DNA of 64,000 nt from Azospirillaceae bacterium (GTDB lineage: Bacteria > Pseudomonadota > Alphaproteobacteria > Azospirillales > Azospirillaceae): the NCBI GenBank assembly GCA_031291675.1, contig JARLIO010000006.1:1-64000 (forward strand), read 5' to 3'. Positions 35,258 through 44,616 of the stretch are shown one piece after another (position 1 is the stretch's first letter; each line of letters opens with the position of its first letter). The position numbers were made by a program, and so were the translations under genes. The notes beneath the pieces were generated by a model, which was given only the letters and a program-made list of their open reading frames with translations, was not told where the DNA came from and did no database searches.

Positions 35258-36370
35258 ATGACGATTCGCTCCCTCAATGACGCTGAACGCACTGACTGGT
35301 TGCGTTTGATCCGAACCGAGAATGTCGGGCCGATCACTTTTTTCCGCCTGATCGAGCAATTCGGCAGCGCCGCCGCGGCGCTCGACGCGCTGCCGACCCT
35401 GGCGCGGCGCGGCGGTCGTGCCAAGCCCCTGGTGGTTCCCGCCAAGGCGGAGATCCGGCGCGAGTTGGAGGGCCATGCCAAGGCCGGTGCCCGCCTGATC
35501 GCGGCGTGCGAGCCTGACTATCCGGCCGCGCTGCGCCTGATCGATGACGCGCCGCCGATCCTGTCGGTCCTGGGGCACCCCGCCCTGCTGACGCGCCGGG
35601 CCATCGCCATCGTCGGCGCCCGCAATGCCTCGACCAATGGCGGCAAGATCGCCGAAAAACTGGCGCGCGAACTGGGCGATGCCGGCTTCCTGGTGGTTTC
35701 GGGACTGGCCCGCGGCATCGATACCCATGCCCATCGCGGCAGTCTGCGAACCGGCACCGCTGCCGTCCTCGCCGGCGGCGTCGACATCGTCTATCCCGAA
35801 GAGAATGCCGATTTGTACCGGCGCGTCGTCGAACAGGGCGTGGTCGTTGCCGAGACCGCGCTGGGAACCGCGCCACAGGCCCGTCATTTCCCGCGCCGCA
35901 ACCGAATTATCTCCGGCCTGGCGCTGGGCGTGGTCGTCATCGAGGCAGCGCTGAAGTCCGGCTCGCTGATCACCGCCCGGTTGGCGCTCGACCAGAACCG
36001 GGAACTGTTCGCCGTTCCCGGCTCCCCGCTTGATCCGCGCTGTCAGGGGACGAACAATCTGTTGCGCGAGGGTGCCGTCGTGACAGAAAACGCCGAGGAT
36101 GTCATCGCGGCACTCAGCCGCAGCGCACCGCTGCTCGAGGAGCCCGAAAACCGCGGATTTGTCCCCATTGTCCCGGCGCCCATCGACGACACGACCCTGG
36201 CCGCGGCCCGTGCCCTCATTGAGCAAGGATTAAGCCACAGCCCTGTGACGGTTGACGAACTGGTCCGGGGGTGCCAATTGTCTGCCCCGGTGGTCTTGAT
36301 GGTGTTACTGGAGCTGGAGCTTGCCGGGAAGCTGGAGCGGCAACCGGGCAATCTGGTCAACCTGATCTGA
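35258..36370 (+). CDS. dprA: DNA-processing protein DprA
   Basis: The 370-residue protein has a helical N-terminal part, the Rossmann-like DprA core (AIVGARNASTNGGKIAEKLAREL, VVSGLARGIDTHAHRGSL, TAAVLAGGVDIVYPEENADLY, PRRNRIISGLALGVVVIEA, AVPGSPLDPRCQGTNNLLREGA) and a C-terminal winged-helix-like domain. DprA loads RecA on incoming single-stranded DNA in transformation. It lies between plsY and topA, a frequent order in alphaproteobacteria. Confidence 0.95.
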   Translation: MTIRSLNDAERTDWLRLIRTENVGPITFFRLIEQFGSAAAALDALPTLARRGGRAKPLVVPAKAEIRRELEGHAKAGARLIAACEPDYPAALRLIDDAPPILSVLGHPALLTRRAIAIVGARNASTNGGKIAEKLARELGDAGFLVVSGLARGIDTHAHRGSLRTGTAAVLAGGVDIVYPEENADLYRRVVEQGVVVAETALGTAPQARHFPRRNRIISGLALGVVVIEAALKSGSLITARLALDQNRELFAVPGSPLDPRCQGTNNLLREGAVVTENAEDVIAALSRSAPLLEEPENRGFVPIVPAPIDDTTLAAARALIEQGLSHSPVTVDELVRGCQLSAPVVLMVLLELELAGKLERQPGNLVNLI

Positions 36371-36464
36371 TCCCCGTCCTGCAAGCCCCCATCGGGGGTT
36401 TGTGCAACTGTTCGTTTCAAGCAGGCTTGCGCAGCGTCCGCATTGTCGTCGCTTCGCAAGCGTC

Positions 36465-39416
36465 ATGCAGAAGGGCTACGCCCAGGTGTCTGGCAGCAAC
36501 GTCGTTATCGTCGAATCGCCGGCAAAGGCCAAGACCATCAACAAGTATCTCGGCGATGACTACACCGTCATCGCCAGCTACGGTCATGTCCGCGATCTTC
36601 CCGCCAAAGACGGTTCGGTTCGGCCGGATGAGGATTTCGCGATGTCGTGGGAGCTGGGCGATCGCTCCAAACGCCACATCGACGAGATCGCCCAGGCCAT
36701 TCGTGGCGCCAAGCATGTCTTTCTCGCAACCGATCCGGATCGCGAGGGCGAAGCGATCGCCTGGCACGTCCAGGAAGTTCTACGCGACCGCAAGCTGCTC
36801 AATGCCGTCGATGTCCGCCGGGTGACCTTTAATGAGATCACCAAGGGCGCCGTCCTGGACGCGATGCGCAACCCGCGGGAGCTGAACCGTGAGCTGATCG
36901 ACGCCTATCTGGCGCGCCGCGCGCTCGATTACCTGGTCGGGTTCACCCTGTCGCCGGTCCTGTGGCGCAAGCTGCCCGGGTCGCGCTCGGCCGGGCGGGT
37001 CCAGTCGGTGGCCCTCCGCCTGGTCTGCGAACGCGAATCCGAGATCGAGACCTTCAAGCCCCAGGAATATTGGAGCATTGAGGTCACCTTCGTGACCCCC
37101 GCCGGCGTCCCCTTCACCGCCCGCCTGATCGAGCTGGACGGCAAGAAACTGGGAAAGTTCGCTCTCGGCGAACAGGGTGCCGCCGAGGCCACCGCCGCCC
37201 GCGTCCGCGCGCAGTCCTTCGCCGTGGCCAGCGTCGACCGCCGTCAGGCGCGGCGCAATCCCTGGCCGCCCTTCACCACCTCGACCCTGCAGCAGGAAGC
37301 CTCGCGCAAGCTGGGATTCGGGGCGACCCGAACCATGCGGACCGCGCAGAAGCTGTACGAAGGTTGCGACATCGGCGGCGAGACGGTCGGCCTGATCACC
37401 TATATGCGAACCGACGGTGTGCAACTGTCCCAGGAAGCCATCGGTGCGGTCCGCTCGCTGATCGCGGGCACCTACGGCAATGCCTACCTGCCTGACAGTC
37501 AACGTCACTACAAGACCACGACCAAGAACGCCCAGGAGGCCCACGAGGCGATCCGGCCGACCGACCTGTTCCGCCGCCCCGAAGACGTCGCGCGTTACCT
37601 CGAATCCGATGAACTCCGGCTCTATGACCTGGTTTGGAAACGCACCGTCGCCTCACAGATGGCGTCGGCGGTGCTCGATCAGGTCGCCGTTGACATCGCC
37701 TCCCCGGGCCAGGAGATCATCCTGCGCGCCACGGGCTCTATCGTCACCTTCGAGGGCTTCCTGAAAGTCTATCAGGAAAGTCGCGACGATCAGCCCGACG
37801 CCCAGGGCCCCGACACCGACAGCGATGATGACAAGGAACGCCGCCTGCCGGCGCTCGCCGTCCATGACGCGCTGGGGACCAACGCCGTCAAACCCAACCA
37901 GCATTTCACCCAGCCCCAGCCGCGCTACACCGAGGCCAGTCTGGTCAAAAAGCTGGAGGAGCTGGGGATCGGCCGCCCCTCGACCTATGCCAGCACCCTC
38001 CAGGTGTTGCAGGATCGCAGCTATGTGCGCCTCGACAAGAAGCGCTTCGTCCCCGAAGACCGCGGCCGCCTCGTCACCAGCTTCCTCGCCAGCTTCTTCG
38101 AGCGCTATGTCGAATACGGCTTCACGGCGGCACTCGAGACCAAACTTGACGATGTCTCCGATGGTCGCCTCGACTGGAAGACCATGCTGCGCGACTTCTG
38201 GGGGGATTTCTCCACGGCCGTCGATGGCACCCGCGAACTGACCATCACCCAGGTCATCGATGCGCTTGATGCCGAACTGGGGCCCCACTTCTTTCCGTCG
38301 ACGGAAGGACGCGACCTTCGCGTCTGCCCGCAATGCGCCAAGGGGCGACTCGGCCTCAAGCTCAGCCGGACCGGCGCCTTCATTGGCTGCTCCAACTACC
38401 CGGAATGCCGCTACACCCGGCCGCTGGCGGTCCCGGGCGAGGATGGCGCCGATGGCGGTCTCGCCGACGGGCCGCGCGAATTGGGGCCGGATCCCGATAC
38501 CGGGCTCCCGGTTTCGGTCCGCCGCGGACCTTACGGCGCCTATATCCAGCTCGGTCCGCTGCCGGGCAGCGAGGAGCCCCCGGAAGCCAAGCCAGAGGCC
38601 AAGCCCGCCAAAGGCAAGAGCAAAGACAAGGACAACAAGCCGCCGAAGCCCAAGCGCGTCTCGGTACCCCGCGGCTTGGCCATCGTCGATCTGGACCTCG
38701 ATACCGCACTGCGCCTGCTGGCCCTGCCCCGTGATGTCGGGACCCACCCGGAAACGCAGGAGGCGATCACCGCCGGTATCGGCCGCTTCGGCCCCTATCT
38801 CAAGCACGGCACCGTATACAAGTCCCTGGCGGCCGACGACGACGTGCTGACAATCGGGCTTAATCGCGCCGTGGTGCTGCTGGCCGAGGCCAAGGGCAAG
38901 GCGGCCGCGGCCCCGGGCAAGGTCCTGGGCGATCACCCCAAGGATGGCAAACCGGTCAGCCTGCACAGTGGCCGCTATGGGCCCTATGTCCGTCACGGCA
39001 AGATCATGGCCTCACTGCCACGCGGGCAGGCGGCCGAGGAATTCACCCTGGCCCAGGCGGTCGAGCTGATCGCAGCCAAGGCGGCGAGCACCAAGGGCGC
39101 TAAAGGCACCAAGGCGGCCACCGCGGAAAAGCCGGCCAAGGCGCCGGCAGCCCGCCGCACCAAGGCCGCCGCGGCCGAGCCCGTGCCGGAAGCCGACACC
39201 CCGGATGCCCCGGCCAAGCCGGCACGCGCCCGCAAGGCGGCCAAACCGGCCGCGACCGCGACCGGGACCACAGCCGACGCCCCGGTGAAGCCCGCGCGCA
39301 AGCGCGCAGCCAGCGCCACGGCCGAACCGGAAGCGGTAAAGGCGGCGGCTATCGAAGAAGACGCGGCGCCCCGAAAGCGAGCCCCGGCCAAGCGGCGTAG
39401 CGTTACGCCATCGTGA
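36465..39416 (+). CDS. topA: DNA topoisomerase I
   Basis: About 983 residues. The TOPRIM domain has NVVIVESPAKAKTINKYLG and FLATDPDREGEAIAWH; the catalytic tyrosine is in GLITYMRTDGVQLS. A four-cysteine zinc element (CPQCAKGRLGLKL...CSNYPEC) and several topoisomerase C-terminal repeats follow. The last 120 residues are Lys/Ala/Pro-rich, similar to a histone H1-type tail, as in other alphaproteobacterial TopA. The start is uncertain: ATG at 36465 has no clear site, while a GTG at 36486 is preceded by AGAAGGG. The stop overlaps rnr in GTGA. Confidence 0.95.
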   Translation: MQKGYAQVSGSNVVIVESPAKAKTINKYLGDDYTVIASYGHVRDLPAKDGSVRPDEDFAMSWELGDRSKRHIDEIAQAIRGAKHVFLATDPDREGEAIAWHVQEVLRDRKLLNAVDVRRVTFNEITKGAVLDAMRNPRELNRELIDAYLARRALDYLVGFTLSPVLWRKLPGSRSAGRVQSVALRLVCERESEIETFKPQEYWSIEVTFVTPAGVPFTARLIELDGKKLGKFALGEQGAAEATAARVRAQSFAVASVDRRQARRNPWPPFTTSTLQQEASRKLGFGATRTMRTAQKLYEGCDIGGETVGLITYMRTDGVQLSQEAIGAVRSLIAGTYGNAYLPDSQRHYKTTTKNAQEAHEAIRPTDLFRRPEDVARYLESDELRLYDLVWKRTVASQMASAVLDQVAVDIASPGQEIILRATGSIVTFEGFLKVYQESRDDQPDAQGPDTDSDDDKERRLPALAVHDALGTNAVKPNQHFTQPQPRYTEASLVKKLEELGIGRPSTYASTLQVLQDRSYVRLDKKRFVPEDRGRLVTSFLASFFERYVEYGFTAALETKLDDVSDGRLDWKTMLRDFWGDFSTAVDGTRELTITQVIDALDAELGPHFFPSTEGRDLRVCPQCAKGRLGLKLSRTGAFIGCSNYPECRYTRPLAVPGEDGADGGLADGPRELGPDPDTGLPVSVRRGPYGAYIQLGPLPGSEEPPEAKPEAKPAKGKSKDKDNKPPKPKRVSVPRGLAIVDLDLDTALRLLALPRDVGTHPETQEAITAGIGRFGPYLKHGTVYKSLAADDDVLTIGLNRAVVLLAEAKGKAAAAPGKVLGDHPKDGKPVSLHSGRYGPYVRHGKIMASLPRGQAAEEFTLAQAVELIAAKAASTKGAKGTKAATAEKPAKAPAARRTKAAAAEPVPEADTPDAPAKPARARKAAKPAATATGTTADAPVKPARKRAASATAEPEAVKAAAIEEDAAPRKRAPAKRRSVTPS

Positions 39417-41620
39417 TTGGTCGGACACCGGCGCCTTTCCCAACCCGCGCCCAGGTCCTGGCCTTCATCCAGGCCAGCGCAACCGCGGTGGGAAAGCGCG
39501 AAATCGCCCGTCATTTCCAGATCAAGGGCGAAGACCGGGTCCTGCTGAAGACCTTGCTGCGCACGTTGCAGGATGATGGCAGCGTCGAGCGCGGTCGCGG
39601 CCGCCGGGTGCAGCCACCGGCCTCTCTGCCCGAGGTCACGGTCATCGAGATCCTCGGACCCGACAGCGACGGCGAATTGGTGGCCCGACCTCTGACCTGG
39701 CTGAGCGAAGAGGCGCCGCCGCGGATCACCCTGCAGCCGGAGCGTCGCGGCCACCCCGCCCTGGCGCCGGGGGATCGGGTGCTGGCGCGTTTGACCCGGG
39801 TCGCCGCGGGCAATTATCTCGGCCATACCCTGCGCCGACTCGACCCGGCCAGCGCCGCGACCATCGTCGGCGTGTTTCGCTTCGGCCCCGAAGGCGCGCG
39901 CCTGCAATCGATCGACAAACGGGCGCGCGCCGAGTTGGCGGTGCCCGCGGCCGAAACCGCGGGCGCGGAGCCGGGTGAGCTGGTCCTGGCTGAATTGCTG
40001 CCGTCGAGTCGGCTCGGGCTCAAACAGGCCCGGGTCATCGAACGCCTAGGCGACAGCCGGCAACCGCGCGCCTTCAGCCTGATCGCCATCCATAGCGCCG
40101 GCCTGCCGATCCGGTTTCCCGCCGCGGCGATCGAAGAGGCGGCGCAGGCGCCGGCACCGCGGCTCGACCATCGCGAGGATCTGCGCGCCATCCCGCTGGT
40201 GACGATCGATGGCGATGACGCCCGCGATTTCGACGACGCCGTCTGGGCCGAATCGGATCCCGACCCGGCCAATCCCGGCGGGTGGCATTTGCTGGTTGCG
40301 ATCGCCGATGTCGCCTTCTATGTCCGGCCCGGCTCGGCGCTCGACCGGGCCGCGCGGGAACGGGCCAATTCCGTCTATTTCCCCGACCGGGTGGTCCCGA
40401 TGCTGCCCGAAGCCCTGTCCAACGACCTGTGTTCGCTGCGTCCCGGCGAGGATCGTGCCTGCCTCGCCGCCGAGATGTGGATCGGCGATGACGGACAGCT
40501 GCGCCGTTTCGTGTTTCGCCGCGCCCTGATGCGCTCCGCGGCGCGTCTGACCTATGGCCAGGTCCAGAAAGCGCATGACGGGGCCCCCGATGATGTCACG
40601 GGCCCTCTGGCTGAACCCGTCATCGCACCGCTCTATCGCGCCTTCGCGACACTGGCGGCGGCGCGCCGGCGGCGTGGCACCCTGGACCTCGACCTCCCCG
40701 AGCGCCAGGTGCGGCTCACCCCGGACGGTTCGGTCGGCGCGATCGAGCCGCGGCCACGCTTCGACAGCCACCGCCTGGTCGAAGAATTCATGATCTGCGC
40801 CAATGTTGCCGCTGCGACCGCGCTGGAACAACGCCAACGCCCCTGCGTCTACCGGGTTCATGCCGAACCCGAGGCCGGCAAGCTCGAGACGCTGCGCGAC
40901 TTTCTGGGCTCACTGGGCTACAGCATGCCCAAAGGCCAGGTCCTGCGCGCCAGCAATCTCAACCAGATCCTCGACAAGGCGGCAAAGACTCCGGAAAGCC
41001 GGCTGGTCAGCGAGGTCATCCTGCGCAGTCAGGCCCAGGCGGTGTACCAGACCGACAATATCGGCCATTTCGGCCTGGCCCTGGCGCGCTACGCCCATTT
41101 CACCTCGCCGATCCGCCGCTATGCCGACCTTCTGGTCCACCGCGCCTTGATCCATGCCTTTGATCTCGGTCCCGGCGGCAGCGACAGTGCCGACGACGAC
41201 CGCCTGGGCGAAACCGCCGAACATATTTCGGTCATGGAACGACGCGCCGCTTCGGCCGAACGCGACGCCCTCGACCGGTTCACCGCGGCCTATCTGTCCG
41301 GTCGAGTCGGGGCGACCTTCACCGGCCGGATCAGTGGCGTCAGCCGGTTCGGCCTGTTCGTGACCCTCGACGAAACCGGCTCCGACGGCATCGTGCCCAT
41401 CAGCACGTTGCCCGATGATTTCTACGACCATGACGAACAGCGCCATGCCCTGGTCGGACGGCGCCACGGCCGCCTCTACCGTCTCGGCACCGGGGTCAAG
41501 GTGCGCTTGATCGAGGCCGAACCGCTGATCGCCAGCATGGTGTTCGCGTTGCTGGAAGGCGGGCAGAACGGCGAGCCCCGCGACCCTGCCCCGCGCGATC
41601 GGCGCTCCCGCCGGCCCTAG
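39413..41620 (+). CDS. rnr: Ribonuclease R
   Basis: The 735-residue 3'-5' exoribonuclease degrades structured RNA. It has an N-terminal helix-turn-helix (VGKREIARHFQIKGEDRVLLKTLLRTL), cold-shock domains, and the RNB catalytic domain with TIDGDDARDFDDAVWAE (active-site Asp cluster), LVAIADVAFYV and ARYAHFTSPIRRYADLLVHR. A C-terminal S1 domain follows (GATFTGRISGVSRFGLFV). The GTG start overlaps the topA stop, so the two are coupled. Confidence 0.95.
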   Translation: MIGRTPAPFPTRAQVLAFIQASATAVGKREIARHFQIKGEDRVLLKTLLRTLQDDGSVERGRGRRVQPPASLPEVTVIEILGPDSDGELVARPLTWLSEEAPPRITLQPERRGHPALAPGDRVLARLTRVAAGNYLGHTLRRLDPASAATIVGVFRFGPEGARLQSIDKRARAELAVPAAETAGAEPGELVLAELLPSSRLGLKQARVIERLGDSRQPRAFSLIAIHSAGLPIRFPAAAIEEAAQAPAPRLDHREDLRAIPLVTIDGDDARDFDDAVWAESDPDPANPGGWHLLVAIADVAFYVRPGSALDRAARERANSVYFPDRVVPMLPEALSNDLCSLRPGEDRACLAAEMWIGDDGQLRRFVFRRALMRSAARLTYGQVQKAHDGAPDDVTGPLAEPVIAPLYRAFATLAAARRRRGTLDLDLPERQVRLTPDGSVGAIEPRPRFDSHRLVEEFMICANVAAATALEQRQRPCVYRVHAEPEAGKLETLRDFLGSLGYSMPKGQVLRASNLNQILDKAAKTPESRLVSEVILRSQAQAVYQTDNIGHFGLALARYAHFTSPIRRYADLLVHRALIHAFDLGPGGSDSADDDRLGETAEHISVMERRAASAERDALDRFTAAYLSGRVGATFTGRISGVSRFGLFVTLDETGSDGIVPISTLPDDFYDHDEQRHALVGRRHGRLYRLGTGVKVRLIEAEPLIASMVFALLEGGQNGEPRDPAPRDRRSRRP

Positions 41621-41686
41621 AACTTCCGTATAGCTGTGTTTTCATGTTGCATCGCGACGGGTCCTGTCATGCTAGGACTATCGGCC

Positions 41687-42076
41687 ATGAGCCCGAACCC
41701 CCCATCCGCACTGCCCGCTGTCCCGCTCCGAGCCTCCACGGCGCGGGCGCTTTGGCGTGGCTGGCGCGGGCGCTGCCCGCGTTGCGGTGTCGGCCGGCTG
41801 CTGACGGGGTACCTTACGGTGGCGGAACAATGCAGCCAATGTCGGCTGGCGCTGGCGGAATACCGGTCGGACGATGCGCCGCCCTACTTCACGATCCTGT
41901 TGGTTGGCCACATCATCGTGCCGTGCATCCTGATCCTGGAACAGAACGCCCATCCGGCCGTGTGGGTTCACATGGCACTATGGCTGCCGCTGACCCTGCT
42001 CCTGACCTTTTTTCTGCTGCCGCGCGTCAAAGGCGCGGTCCTTGGGACATTATGGGCTCTGCGCATCAAACCATGA
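41687..42076 (+). CDS. DUF983 membrane protein with a zinc-ribbon-like motif
   Basis: About 129 residues. The N-terminal part has two CxxC pairs (RCPRCGVGRLL and EQCSQCRLAL) that could hold zinc, followed by two or three hydrophobic helices (YFTILLVGHIIVPCILILEQ, LPLTLLLTFFLLPRVKGAVLGTLWALR). This is the DUF983 pattern; the family's role is unknown although some members sit near respiratory genes. ATGs at 41669 and 41687 are possible. The stop overlaps the following protease gene in ATGA. Confidence 0.85.
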   Translation: MSPNPPSALPAVPLRASTARALWRGWRGRCPRCGVGRLLTGYLTVAEQCSQCRLALAEYRSDDAPPYFTILLVGHIIVPCILILEQNAHPAVWVHMALWLPLTLLLTFFLLPRVKGAVLGTLWALRIKP

Positions 42077-43731
42077 CTTCAGTCGCGAAGGGCCGAGCCT
42101 TCACCAAAGGCGACGCAACCCACGATCGGCCGCAGCCGCCTTACGGAACACGACGGGGCTCCGCCCGACGCCGGGCCTTCAGCGGGCTCGCCCTGCTGCT
42201 GCTGATCGCCGGGTGCGCCGCCGAACCGCCCTCTTCCGCCGCCCATGAGACCGCGACCTTCGGCGAGCAGGTCTTTGCCGTGGCCCTGGGTCGGATCGAC
42301 GAACTGGCGCTGCACAAGGTCGACCTCCCGATGCTGGCGGTGGATGGCTTGAATGCCCTGCACCACATTGACGACCGGATCGGTGCCGAAATGACCGGGC
42401 GCAACCTCCGGCTGACCCAGGATGGCCGGATCATTGGCGATTATCGGGTGCCGACGCCCAACGACGCGCCAAGCTGGGCCAGCCTGATCGCCCGCGCGAT
42501 CGATCGGGCCCGTGCCACGTCGCCTGCGCTACAAAAGGCCAACAGCGAAACGATCTATCAGACCGTGTTCGATGGCATCACCGCCGACCTGGACCCCTAT
42601 TCCCGATATACCGGGCCCACCAAAGCCAATGCGGACAGGGCTCTGCGCGAAGGCTATGGTGGGATCGGCCTCAGCGTCGACCGAATCGGCGCGGACCTGG
42701 TGATCCATACCGTTATCCCCAACACCCCGGCATCGCGCGCCGGGCTCGCCGAAGGCGATATTCTGACGGCGATCGACGGCGTTCCGACCGACACCCTGGC
42801 GATCGACGATGTTCACGACCGCTTGCGCGGGATCCCCGGCAGTACCACCGCCCTCACCCTGCAGTCTCCGGAGCAGCCTCCGGGGCAATCCCCGCGGCAG
42901 CCGCAGACCGGGGCGACACGAATCGTGGTGTTGCGGCGGGAGCGAATCATCACCCCCACGGTGACCGTGTCGGACGACGGCCCGGTCATCACGATCAAGA
43001 TCGACCGCTTCAATGCGGCCACGTCCGACCAGGTTCGCGATGCCGTGAAGGATGCGGGCGTCCACCGGGACACGGCCATCGCCGGCGCGATTCTCGATCT
43101 GCGCGGCAATCCCGGCGGCCTGCTGGATCAGGCGATTGCCGTTACCGATCTGTTCGTCAGCCATGGCCGCCTGGCGGCCTCCCGCGGTCGGCATCCCGAC
43201 AGCAACCAGAATTTCGATGCCACCGACGAGGATATGCTGAGCGGATTGCCCATGGTCGCGCTGATCGACAACAAGTCGGCGTCGGCCGCGGAGATCGTCG
43301 CGGCGGCCCTGGAGGATTCGGGGCGGGCGGTTCTGGTCGGTTCCACCAGCTTTGGCAAGGGCAGCGTCCAGACGGTGACACGCCTGCCCAATGACGGCGA
43401 GTTGTTCGTGACCTGGGCGCGGTTGCTGGCGCCCTCGGGCTACACGCTGAACCGGCAAGGGGTGGTGCCGGAGATTTGCACCAGCGGTGTCGACGCCGAC
43501 ACCGTCCTCGAGCGACTGCGCGACGGCGGCCTGATGCTTCCGGCCGCCCTGACGTCCTGGCGCATGGCGTCACCGGAGGATGAAGCGGCGTTGACCCGGC
43601 TGCGCGATGCCTGCCCGTGGCGGCCACATGACGTGATGCAGGATGTCCGGGTGGCCCGGCAGATCCTGTTGGACCCGGCCCTGTATCGCCAGGCAGTGAC
43701 CCTGATTCATCGCTCGGTCGCCGAGCGCTGA
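42073..43731 (+). CDS. S41-family carboxy-terminal processing protease, lipoprotein
   Basis: About 552 residues with a Lys/Arg-rich start and a hydrophobic leader ending in a likely lipobox (LALLLLIAGC). The mature part has a PDZ domain (GGIGLSVDRIGADLVIHTVIPNTPASRAGLAEGDILTAIDG) and an S41 protease domain with DLRGNPGGLLDQAI, the catalytic Ser in IDNKSASAAEIVAAAL and the catalytic Lys in SFGKGSVQT. A Pro/Gln-rich insertion (around 42868-42905) lies between PDZ and protease. Such enzymes trim or remove periplasmic proteins. Its ATG overlaps the DUF983 stop. Confidence 0.9.
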   Translation: MTSVAKGRAFTKGDATHDRPQPPYGTRRGSARRRAFSGLALLLLIAGCAAEPPSSAAHETATFGEQVFAVALGRIDELALHKVDLPMLAVDGLNALHHIDDRIGAEMTGRNLRLTQDGRIIGDYRVPTPNDAPSWASLIARAIDRARATSPALQKANSETIYQTVFDGITADLDPYSRYTGPTKANADRALREGYGGIGLSVDRIGADLVIHTVIPNTPASRAGLAEGDILTAIDGVPTDTLAIDDVHDRLRGIPGSTTALTLQSPEQPPGQSPRQPQTGATRIVVLRRERIITPTVTVSDDGPVITIKIDRFNAATSDQVRDAVKDAGVHRDTAIAGAILDLRGNPGGLLDQAIAVTDLFVSHGRLAASRGRHPDSNQNFDATDEDMLSGLPMVALIDNKSASAAEIVAAALEDSGRAVLVGSTSFGKGSVQTVTRLPNDGELFVTWARLLAPSGYTLNRQGVVPEICTSGVDADTVLERLRDGGLMLPAALTSWRMASPEDEAALTRLRDACPWRPHDVMQDVRVARQILLDPALYRQAVTLIHRSVAER

Positions 43732-43992
43732 CCCCGGGCGTGCGCCGGTCACCCGCAGCGGGAACCGCTATCGGCGAGCAATTGACGGACGCTTCCGGTT
43801 CGCTCACTCTGCCCGTGGTGACCGACAGAAGACTTCGATGCGCTGCGGCAAAATTGCCTGCGCCCGCTCGGCACTTGGCACCCGCCGTCGCGACGCGCGA
43901 AGATCGGCGCCATGTGCGAAGGTGCGTCGCGTCGCTGGCTGTTGCTGGTTGTGGGGCGCCACATTGCCGATCTGCCGCGGGAGAATGAAGCC

Positions 43993-44544
43993 ATGACAGC
44001 ACAGATTCTGCAACTTATCGACGAAGAGCATGCCGTTATTAGTCGGCTGTTGCGATTAATCGAACGTGAGGTTGAGCAATTCCGATCCGGCGGTGACGCG
44101 GATCTCGTGCTTCTGGAACTTGTTCTGGCCTACATGGCAGATTATCCGGATCGTTTCCATCATCCGAAGGAAGACTTGATTTTCGCGGCCCTGAAGCGCC
44201 GCCATGCCGATTCGGCCGCTTTCGTCGGCCGGTTGAGCCTGGAACATGAGCGGGTCGCCAAACTCACCCGGGACCTGGCGGCCCTGGTCGAGCGGCTGAT
44301 CGAGGACGCCTCGATGGCGCGGAACGTCTTCGTCGACGCCGCCAACAGCTATCTCACCTTCCAGCGCGTCCACATGGCTTTTGAGAACGAAATCCTGTTT
44401 CCGGCAGCGCTGGCGCATCTGGAACCACAGGATTGGGCCGAACTGGACGCCGAGCTGGAAACCCTTGCCGACCCGCTGTCGGGTGCGGGCCGGGACGCCG
44501 GTCGGTTTCAGCGCCTGCGCGAAGCGATCCTGCCGGCCGCGTGA
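43993..44544 (+). CDS. Hemerythrin HHE domain protein
   Basis: About 183 residues, all helical. The iron ligands of hemerythrin-like domains are visible: H in LIDEEHAVISRLL, HH and E in PDRFHHPKEDLIF, H in LSLEHERVAKL, and H plus E in VHMAFENEILFP. HHE proteins bind oxygen or nitric oxide, or act in redox or iron stress; which one cannot be told here. The ATG at 43993 has GGGAGA upstream. It stands alone and converges with rsmA. Confidence 0.88.
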   Translation: MTAQILQLIDEEHAVISRLLRLIEREVEQFRSGGDADLVLLELVLAYMADYPDRFHHPKEDLIFAALKRRHADSAAFVGRLSLEHERVAKLTRDLAALVERLIEDASMARNVFVDAANSYLTFQRVHMAFENEILFPAALAHLEPQDWAELDAELETLADPLSGAGRDAGRFQRLREAILPAA

Positions 44545-44584
44545 CACGCCGGCCGGCGACGATCGGCCAAGGTCGGTCGACCGA
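44532..44584. terminator. Inverted repeats between the convergent hemerythrin and rsmA genes
   Basis: GCCGGCC (44532-44538) and GGCCGGC (44551-44557) form a hairpin that covers the hemerythrin stop codon. A 12-bp palindrome, TCGGTCGACCGA, follows at 44573-44584. They may act together as a two-way terminator; neither has a T-run. Confidence 0.4.
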
Positions 44585-44616
44585 TCAGGTCGGCCGGCGC
44601 AAGGCGCCGATGCGGT

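Noticed and set aside
32888-36226. Stop-free antisense frame of about 1,112 codons across pyrC-like, plsY and dprA
   Set aside because: It is the mirror of strongly conserved genes on the plus strand. The translated product is Gln/Arg/Asp/Gly-rich without motifs, as expected for antisense frames in GC-rich DNA.
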